From Desulfoluna sp. (GTDB lineage Bacteria > Desulfobacterota > Desulfobacteria > Desulfobacterales > Desulfolunaceae), in the NCBI RefSeq assembly GCF_030145185.1, contig NZ_JAQYWB010000036.1, positions 1 to 58,724 on the forward strand: a stretch of DNA of 58,724 nt, in the 5' to 3' direction. A program made the translations under genes and the position numbers. This document shows, piece by piece, positions 52,934 through 58,724 of the stretch; position 1 is the stretch's first letter, and every line of letters starts with the position of its first letter. A model generated the notes under the pieces. That model was not told the origin of the DNA. It did no database searches and saw only the letters and a list, made by a program, of their open reading frames with translations.

Positions 52934-54283
52934 TTACTTTTTCATGGCGGCGTTGATTTCAGCCGTCAGGGTCTCGCTGGTGGGGATCAGGGAGACGTGT
53001 TTGAGTTCACCATGGACGAGCATGGCTGGCGCATTGGCGAGGCCAATTTTATTCATGAAGCTGACGTTTTCGGGGTACATGATGGAGCGTTCCACCACCT
53101 TCACCTTGTCACCGAAGGGGGCGGCCGCGTCATTGGCGGAGGCCACCATGTAGCCGCAGGCGGCGCAGGTCTGAGAGTCGATGGTCACAACCTCGATGAG
53201 GACATGGTCCAGGCTGTCATAATCGGGCAGTTCGATTTCAGGGAGCTCATCTTTTTTTACATAGGTCTCGAGGGCTTTTCGGACGGCCTCTTTGTTGTGG
53301 ACGGCCATGCTGACACCCACAATGTTTTCCGGGGGAACGCCAAAGGGCATGTCGCAGCCGGGGGCGAGGATGAAGTTTTTCTGACCCAGGGCATCCATTA
53401 ACTCGATGGCTGCCTGCTGGTTGTCCTGCTGGGTGCCGAAAAGCATGGTGATGGTGAGCTGAAGGTTGCCGGAAATGAGGATATTGTGTTCATCGGTGAC
53501 TTTTTTGGCGGCCACGATGTCCACGTTTTCATCAATGGCGATGGCGTCCGGAAGGGTCTTGCACATGCCGGGGATGTTTTTGGTGGCATCGCCGCAGACA
53601 AAGAAGGTGGAGGGCACGTTTTGTGCGCGCACTTTATCAAAGAAGGCAGAGAAGGGCTCAGAGAGAAACTGGTCAAAGGAGACAGGGGAGATCTGGGAGA
53701 CGAGGGGGTCAACGGCGCCGATGACGTCGCACCCTGCTTCAACCAGAAAGCCTGCATATTCACTGACCACCTCTTCACAGTAATTAATCAGCTCTTTTAC
53801 TTTTTCAGGCTGGTCGTACATGTCCATGAAAATATTGGTACCACGAAGGTGCGAGGCCAGGGTGAAGGGGCCGCAAACCAATCCGTACAGGGCAATGTTG
53901 GGCTTGGCTTCTTTCAGCCGCCTTGTGGCTTCCAGGATAATGGGAATGCGTCCATCTTCCCGGGTCAGGTGCTGCGTGGGGATGGTGAAGTCGCTGGCAA
54001 GGGGGTGTGTGTAAACGGTGGGTGGGGTATTGGGATACCATTTGAGGTCACACCCTAAGATTTCAGCCTCAACCTGCAGGTCGAACATGACGGGCAGTCC
54101 GTCGGGATCGTATTGTGCATCGGCTTCCAACAGGCACTCCACGAGTTTATCGACATCTTTAAAAATTTCATCCGCAGCATACCCCTTGAGGTTTGCGATC
54201 TGGGCTCCAGTATAGGGGACCCAAGGTGTGCGGGGAACTTCTTCATGGTTGAGTGCTTTTAAGATGAGAGACTTACCGTTCAT
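52934..54283 (-). CDS. MtaA/UroD-family methyltransferase fused to a thioredoxin-like domain
   Basis: 449 residues. The first about 345 form a uroporphyrinogen decarboxylase/MtaA-type barrel (LKALNHEEVPRTPWVPYTG, GLVCGPFTLASHLRG, ILAPGCDMPFGVPPENI). Such enzymes move the methyl group from the corrinoid protein to a thiol or to tetrahydrofolate. The zinc site of MtaA/MtbA is His-x-Cys plus a distant Cys; here Cys230 and Cys310 are present but the His position is Phe228 (FFVCGD). Residues about 358-449 are a thioredoxin-like fold with C-x2-C (Cys373, Cys376 in QTCAACGYM) and a cis-Pro-like NAPAMLV. AGGAGG is six bases before ATG. It begins a minus-strand unit with promoter and operators upstream. 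Confidence 0.88.
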   Translation of the reverse strand: MNGKSLILKALNHEEVPRTPWVPYTGAQIANLKGYAADEIFKDVDKLVECLLEADAQYDPDGLPVMFDLQVEAEILGCDLKWYPNTPPTVYTHPLASDFTIPTQHLTREDGRIPIILEATRRLKEAKPNIALYGLVCGPFTLASHLRGTNIFMDMYDQPEKVKELINYCEEVVSEYAGFLVEAGCDVIGAVDPLVSQISPVSFDQFLSEPFSAFFDKVRAQNVPSTFFVCGDATKNIPGMCKTLPDAIAIDENVDIVAAKKVTDEHNILISGNLQLTITMLFGTQQDNQQAAIELMDALGQKNFILAPGCDMPFGVPPENIVGVSMAVHNKEAVRKALETYVKKDELPEIELPDYDSLDHVLIEVVTIDSQTCAACGYMVASANDAAAPFGDKVKVVERSIMYPENVSFMNKIGLANAPAMLVHGELKHVSLIPTSETLTAEINAAMKK

Positions 54284-54384
54284 TATAGACCTCCTGAAAT
54301 CTAAGCGTCATGGCTTATAATTGTCATGTTGAGCCCCGATGAAAACAGGGCTGATGAAAATGTTCCTTCGGGGCTTTTAATTAC

Positions 54385-54413
54385 TTTATGAGTCTTTTTT
54401 ATTATGCCGTCAA
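54385..54413 (-). promoter_or_regulatory. Predicted promoter of the UroD-type gene
   Basis: Minus strand -35 TTGACG (54413-54408), 17-base spacer, -10 CATAAA (54390-54385). A TTTTATAAAA site (54418-54427) abuts the -35 box. Confidence 0.6.
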
Positions 54414-54450
54414 GCGCTTTTATAAAAAAAATTCAATGAAATGTTAAAAC

Positions 54451-54466
54451 ATATTTTATAAAATAT
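54451..54466. promoter_or_regulatory. Palindromic operator candidate upstream of UroD-type gene
   Basis: ATATTTTATAAAATAT is a perfect 16-base palindrome of the island type, 36 bases (centre to centre) beyond the weaker TTTTATAAAA site. Confidence 0.7.
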
Positions 54467-55225
54467 TTTACGCAAATCTTGAGAGGGGTTGGGTGCCATT
54501 CTCGCTGTGGGGCAGAGGGGCAAAAATGACTAAATGACTTGTAGAAATCCTCGAAAAACCAGCCGTTTTGAGAGGTGTTCTTGTTGAGGTAAGTGGGTAG
54601 GCGTTCCGACGATCCTCCCGGTGGTGGCTGCGGGGGGGCAAGGGGCGGGTGGCCGGCTTGTTGGACGATTGCGAATTGTTCGCATAATTACCATTTCGAT
54701 GTTTCATGAAAAAATCATCTCTACGTTCTGGTTTGTGCCTGTCTTCTTTGCAAGGTACGGGAGTGGACGGTTTGTGACGCTCGGGGACGCCCCTGACGTG
54801 CTCGGACCGCAAGGTCGTTTTCCGCAGGCTTATTGCGTTTCAAAAGAGTTTATATACAAAAAGCATACCGAGATGGCCCCTTCGCCTGCGATTAAGCATC
54901 AATACATGAGCTATGTGGGAAAAACTACAGCAAATTTTATAATATGGGATCAATCTTAACTTATACCATTTAAATATGTGTGGCGGATAGGTCTTGTGTT
55001 ATGATGTTCCCGCTTTGGTTACGACGGGGGTTGATTGAAAAGGACCGCTGAAAATAAATGGGCCGCGAAGCGGGTAACCACTGTTTCGCTTCCTGATTTC
55101 CGCAGTATCGTAAAATAGATGTTTGGGTCTTATTCTGTATATCTCTTGATTTACAAGGCATTTGGTCCGATGCCCCAGGCTTCGATCAAAATGTTTTAAC
55201 GAAAGTTTAAAAAAATCTTTAAAAA

Positions 55226-55239
55226 GATTTTATAAAATC
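55226..55239. promoter_or_regulatory. Palindromic operator candidate upstream of hisD-like copy 2
   Basis: GATTTTATAAAATC is a perfect 14-base palindrome, one base before TTGACA (55241-55246). It overlaps a second inverted repeat, AAAATCTTT-aa-AAAGATTTT (55212-55231). No good -10 box follows the TTGACA at 17 bases, so the exact promoter is uncertain. Confidence 0.65.
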
Positions 55240-55340
55240 ATTGACAATGTGCTCTGGGATTGGCAAATTTACTTCCATACCAATGGGAAATTTCTGACTT
55301 CAAATATAGAGAGCGATTTAGCTACGGAGATTTTTTTACA

Positions 55341-56651
55341 ATGGAATTCATTAAAAAAGCAGAGCTCAGCTTCGAAGACGTGAGCGATCAGAAGCGTGTG
55401 ATCGTCGAAGGCATCCTCAAGGACATTGAAACTCGTGGGGAAGAGGCCGTTCGTGACCTGGCCAAAAAATTTGACAACTGGGAAGGGGATTTCGTCCTTT
55501 CTGAAGAAAAAAAACAGGCCCTGATCGATCAGGTTCCTCAGAGTGTCAAGGATGACCTCCAGTTTGCCTTCGACCAGGTGTCTGGTTTCGCCAAGGCTCA
55601 GCGTGAGAGCATCGTTGAATTTGAAAAAGAGACCATTAAAGGCGTGCGTCTCGGTCAGAAAGTCCTCCCCATGGAAGTGGCTGGCTGCTACGTTCCCGGC
55701 GGTCGTTTTGCCCACGCCTGTTCAGCCATCATGAGTGTGGCCACTGCCAAGGCAGCCGGTGTTAAAACCGTCATTGCCTGCTCCCCTCCCCGTGGCGACA
55801 GCATCGCACCTGCCGTGGTTTACGCCATGCATATTGCCGGCGCTGATATTATCATCGAAATGGGCGGCGTCCAGGCGATTGCTACCATGGCTTACGGTCT
55901 CTTTACCGGCAAGCCCGCCAACATCCTTGTTGGCCCTGGTAACGCCTATGTTGCCGAAGCCAAGGCGATCCTCGCCGGTACCGGCCGCTGTGCCATTGAC
56001 GTGTTTGCCGGCCCCACAGAGTCTTCTGTGATTGCCGACAAGACAGCTGATGCCATGACCGTTGCTGTCGACCTCGTTTCTCAGGCAGAACATGGTCTTG
56101 ATTCTCCTGTATGGCTCCACACCGATTGCCGCGAGCTGGCCGAGAAAGTCAACGAGCTGATGCCCAAGGTGATTGCTGACATGCCCGACCCCGAAACTCC
56201 CGCCACTTCCTGGAGGGATTTCGGAGAGATCGTTCTCTGTGAAAACCGTGAAGAACTGGTGAAGGTGAGTGATGAGTACTCATCTGAGCATGTCCAGGTG
56301 ATGGCTGAAGATCTGGATTGGTGGGTGAATAATCTTTCCAATTACGGTTCACTTTTCCTTGGCGAGGGCAGCACCGTACCCCAGGGTGACAAGTGCTCCG
56401 GTACCAACCATATCCTCCCTACCAAGAAAGCCGGTTACACCTCTGGTGGCCTGAACGTTCATAAGTTCCTCAAGATCATGACTTACCAGGAGATCACACC
56501 CGAAGCCAACCGTGTGATCAGTGGCGCCGCATCCCGTCTTTCCCGCGTGGAAGGCATGGAAGGTCACGCCCGCGCCTGTGATTGGCGTCTGCGTAAGTTC
56601 TATCCTGGCGAAGAGTGGGATTTCGAAGTGTACAATCAGACCAAGTACTAG
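55341..56651 (+). CDS. Histidinol dehydrogenase-family NAD-dependent dehydrogenase, copy 2
   Basis: 436 residues, differing from copy 1 at only 13 positions by my count (about 97% identical), all away from the predicted active-site residues, which are conserved. Nucleotide identity is much lower in the first 120 bases (about 85%, nearly all synonymous) but almost complete in the middle. ATG 55341 is preceded by ACGGAGA; the 27-codon upstream extension is not shared with copy 1. The aminotransferase gene follows 95 bases downstream and is probably co-transcribed. The two likely act in sequence on the same carbon skeleton. Confidence 0.87.
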   Translation: MEFIKKAELSFEDVSDQKRVIVEGILKDIETRGEEAVRDLAKKFDNWEGDFVLSEEKKQALIDQVPQSVKDDLQFAFDQVSGFAKAQRESIVEFEKETIKGVRLGQKVLPMEVAGCYVPGGRFAHACSAIMSVATAKAAGVKTVIACSPPRGDSIAPAVVYAMHIAGADIIIEMGGVQAIATMAYGLFTGKPANILVGPGNAYVAEAKAILAGTGRCAIDVFAGPTESSVIADKTADAMTVAVDLVSQAEHGLDSPVWLHTDCRELAEKVNELMPKVIADMPDPETPATSWRDFGEIVLCENREELVKVSDEYSSEHVQVMAEDLDWWVNNLSNYGSLFLGEGSTVPQGDKCSGTNHILPTKKAGYTSGGLNVHKFLKIMTYQEITPEANRVISGAASRLSRVEGMEGHARACDWRLRKFYPGEEWDFEVYNQTKY

Positions 56652-56746
56652 GGTCTGCTCGGCGTTTATTGCCGAAGGTTGATTGTATGGGGTGGGGAGC
56701 GATGTGTTGCTCCTCACTCCTGATTTTGTGATATTCAGGAGGTCGC

Positions 56747-57955
56747 ATGGGAAACGCATCTGTTAAACGGTTTACCAAGGAATTTACTCAGCAGGAAGCC
56801 ATCAGTGAAGAGTCCATTGAGCGCGCGGTTGAAATTATGCGCACCGGAAAACTTCACCGTTACAATGTCAGTGCCGGTGAGAAGGGCGAAGCCGCTCTTC
56901 TTGAAGAGGAGTTTGCCGCCTACATGGGCGCAAAGTATTGTCTCTCCTGCGCGTCATGCGGCATGGCCATGTACCTTGCGTTGAAAAGTGTCGGGGTTGA
57001 GCCCGGTGATAAAATTCTCTGCAATGCGTATACGCTGGCCCCGGTTCCCGGTGCCATCCATAACGCAGGTGCTGAAATTGTTCTGGTTGAGATCACCGAT
57101 GATTACACCATTGACTTGGAAGACCTCGATAAAAAAGCTGCAGACCCTGATGTGAAATGGTTCCTTATTTCTCACATGCGTGGCCATTTGACCGATATGG
57201 ATCGTTTGATGGCTATCTGTGAAAAGCATGGGCTGGTTTTGATTGAAGATTGCGCTCACACCATGGGTGCTACCTGGGACGGAAAGAAGTCCGGTTCCTA
57301 TGGCAACGTGGGCTGCTTCAGCACACAGACTTATAAACATATGAACTCAGGTGAAGGTGGATTGCTTACTACCGACGACCCCGAGGTCATTGCTCGTGCC
57401 ATTATCCATTCCGGTTCCTACATGCTCTACGAAGGGCATACGTCAAGGCCCGGTATGGAGGTGTTTGAAAATATCAAAAAGCTTACCCCCAACTACTCCA
57501 GCCGCATGGACAACCTCCGCGCTTCATTGCTTCGATTTCAGCTTCGCAATTTGGACAACCAGTGCAAACGCTGGAACGAGCGTTACCGTGTCCTGGAAGC
57601 CGGGTTCAACACGATCCCCGGCATCACCTGTCCCAAGCGTCCTGAAAAAGAAGTTTTTGTGGGCAGTTCCATTCAGTTCTCCCTTGTGGGACAGGATGAA
57701 ACCACCATCCGCAAATTTCTTGCAGCGGCCCTTGAACGTGGTGTGGAGTTGAAATGGTTTGGGAATTCCGAACCTGTTGGATTTACCAGCGCCTACGGCA
57801 GCTGGCAATACTTCGACAATCTTCCGGAACTCAAAGAGACCAACCGCATTCTCGCAGTGATGTGTGATATGCGCGTTCCCCTGACCTTTGATTTGGATGA
57901 CTGTCGGCTGATTACAGAAATTGTTGGCCAGGTTGCCAAAGACGTTCTTTCTTAG
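56747..57955 (+). CDS. DegT/DnrJ/EryC1/StrS-family PLP aminotransferase
   Basis: 402 residues. The fold is evident from CLSCASCGMAMYLALKSVGVEPGD (short hallmark ALKSVGVEPGD), VLIEDCAHTMGA, and the PLP lysine Lys197 in QTYKHMNSGEGG. Most family members aminate keto-sugars. Some non-sugar members exist, and its position behind a HisD-like dehydrogenase in a catabolic island suggests transamination of a small keto or aldehyde product (or its reverse). The Cys-rich patch near residue 67 (SCASCG) is unusual. CAGGAGG is four bases before ATG. A terminator follows. Confidence 0.85.
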   Translation: MGNASVKRFTKEFTQQEAISEESIERAVEIMRTGKLHRYNVSAGEKGEAALLEEEFAAYMGAKYCLSCASCGMAMYLALKSVGVEPGDKILCNAYTLAPVPGAIHNAGAEIVLVEITDDYTIDLEDLDKKAADPDVKWFLISHMRGHLTDMDRLMAICEKHGLVLIEDCAHTMGATWDGKKSGSYGNVGCFSTQTYKHMNSGEGGLLTTDDPEVIARAIIHSGSYMLYEGHTSRPGMEVFENIKKLTPNYSSRMDNLRASLLRFQLRNLDNQCKRWNERYRVLEAGFNTIPGITCPKRPEKEVFVGSSIQFSLVGQDETTIRKFLAAALERGVELKWFGNSEPVGFTSAYGSWQYFDNLPELKETNRILAVMCDMRVPLTFDLDDCRLITEIVGQVAKDVLS

Positions 57956-57966
57956 ATCAGCAAAAA

Positions 57967-58019
57967 GGGACAGAGAGGGGCTCTCCCCCCTTCGCCTCTC
58001 CTGTCCCGGCCTTTTTTTG
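57967..58019 (+). terminator. Terminator after the aminotransferase
   Basis: GGGACAGAGAGG pairs with CCTCTC-CTGTCCC (one bulged base), followed after GGCC by a run of seven T. Confidence 0.8.
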
Positions 58020-58691
58020 TTTGTACCGAATAATTTGAGTTTTTTTGGGGGGGCGGGGTTTTAGGGAATCCCGATTGATTTTTTTTATAGGGTGAGGCGA
58101 GGTCCTGTTTTTTGAGAAAATACTGAAGGTGTTCGGAAGTTTCATGCCGCACTTTCAGCTCCTCGCGAATGAATTAGGGTACGATCTGAATCATGGCGTC
58201 AGAGGGTTCTACGGGAAGAGAACTTCTGATTGATGACAATGGATACGGCGTAAATCTATTGAAGATTGCTTCCGTCATGCGACTGCATTCTTGACGGTTG
58301 CCTGGCTTTAAATTGGGGCCAGAGGTTGCATGAAAAGTTACCAGGTTTAATCCTTAAAAGGATGAGCCTCTGAGGTGGTCTGAGTATATTTTGACTTTCG
58401 TTCAGAGATTTGCAGGGCAGTTCATGTGTCACCGCATCATGGATTGGCTTGTTTGGAGGTCTCGTGAAAGGAAGGATGATCATTTTCAGAATAGGTATGT
58501 CAGTTTTGTTTGCGGGGGTGGCCCGTATTCAAATATGTCCTCTATAAACAGGGGGCCCGTTTCCTTCGGGGCGGTTCAGGATGTGGGTTATTTGAAGGTG
58601 CTAAATGTTGACATTTAACACGTATAACTTTTGTTCTGGCGCTCAACAAGGATGATGGAACTTGTTGCAACAACGACGTTAGGAGGAAGAG
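58020..58691. other. Intergenic region before the last partial gene
   Basis: No gene supported. TAAATGT-tg-ACATTTA (58602-58617) is a perfect inverted repeat, and CAACAAG/CTTGTTG (58644-58650 with 58661-58667) forms a second. Both could control the gene at the window edge. Confidence 0.5.
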
Positions 58692-58724
58692 ATGTTCAGG
58701 AAACTTTGTATTACCGCCATCGCA
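58692..58724 (+). CDS. Start of a gene cut by the window edge
   Basis: Only 11 codons are visible, MFRKLCITAIA, after a strong AGGAGGAAGAG ribosome site. The basic start and hydrophobic run look like a signal peptide or lipoprotein leader, so an exported solute-binding protein for the catabolic island is a reasonable guess, but not shown. Confidence 0.55.
   Translation, partial: MFRKLCITAIA

Larger units (their letters stand above)
54284..55340. other. Long divergent regulatory region
   Basis: About 1.05 kb between two divergent catabolic units. It holds the promoters and operators listed separately. The middle part (54480-55200) has no frame with a ribosome site and no similarity that I recognise. 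Confidence 0.6.

Noticed and set aside
54468-54959. Short open frames in the divergent region (about 112 residues on each strand)
   Set aside because: No ribosome sites, odd composition, and overlap with promoter and operator sequence.
42157-56651. HisD copies as histidine biosynthesis genes
   Set aside because: No other his gene is near, the gene is duplicated, and the neighbours are catabolic. The fold is HisD but the role probably is not.

Overview
The window looks like part of a chromosome from a Gram-negative, strictly respiring bacterium of the Desulfobacterota type (Desulfobacterales-like). Supporting features are an LptD outer-membrane assembly protein, an OmpP1/FadL porin, a very rich two-cluster ferredoxin, a RicT/PSP1-family protein, RNase J, and a large corrinoid methyltransferase cluster of the kind seen in sulfate reducers and acetogens. 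No rRNA, tRNA, CRISPR array, transposase or phage gene was found. The genus assignment is an inference; the gene calls are not.

Layout. 1-7.8 kb (minus strand): housekeeping block metG, ricT-like, holB, an HU/IHF-type gene, a NusG/RfaH-like paralogue, lptD. 8.2-17.9 kb (plus): tmk, a cysteine synthase fused to a degenerate cysteinyl-tRNA synthetase, a protein of unknown function, ferredoxin, RNase J, ftsK, a small methyltransferase. 18.2-26.9 kb (plus): a complete heme-copper oxidase operon of A2 type (DUF2231-like, DOMON, SCO1, subunits I, III, IV, II, heme O synthase) that runs into a large hybrid sensor kinase. 27-33.5 kb (plus): TetR regulator, OmpP1/FadL porin, a duplicated structured non-coding element, azlCD, a diguanylate cyclase, mntP. 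33.5-37.8 kb (minus): a periplasmic ATP-dependent DNA ligase with a small secreted partner, and RapA. 38-41.8 kb (plus): a TPR-like membrane protein, two tandem paralogues of unknown function, a DUF2293 protein, and a 45-residue acidic protein with its own promoter and terminator.

42-58.7 kb is the most interesting part: an apparent methylated-amine or related catabolic island. Minus-strand genes encode a thioredoxin-fused MtaA/UroD-type methyltransferase, a RamA-type corrinoid reactivator, an MttB-family methyltransferase, an MtmB-family (monomethylamine methyltransferase) homologue with Phe where pyrrolysine is expected, one corrinoid protein, a CobW-type GTPase and a DUF1638 protein. Two 97%-identical HisD-type dehydrogenases flank this block, the second followed by a DegT-type aminotransferase. 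At least four promoter regions here carry the same palindrome, ATTTTATAAAAT or a close form, which defines a candidate local regulon whose regulator is not in the window. The proposed logic is methyl transfer from one or two N-methylated substrates to the corrinoid protein, RamA repair of the corrinoid, onward methyl transfer by the UroD-type enzyme, and oxidation and transamination of the demethylated skeleton by the HisD-like and DegT-like enzymes. The substrate cannot be read from sequence.
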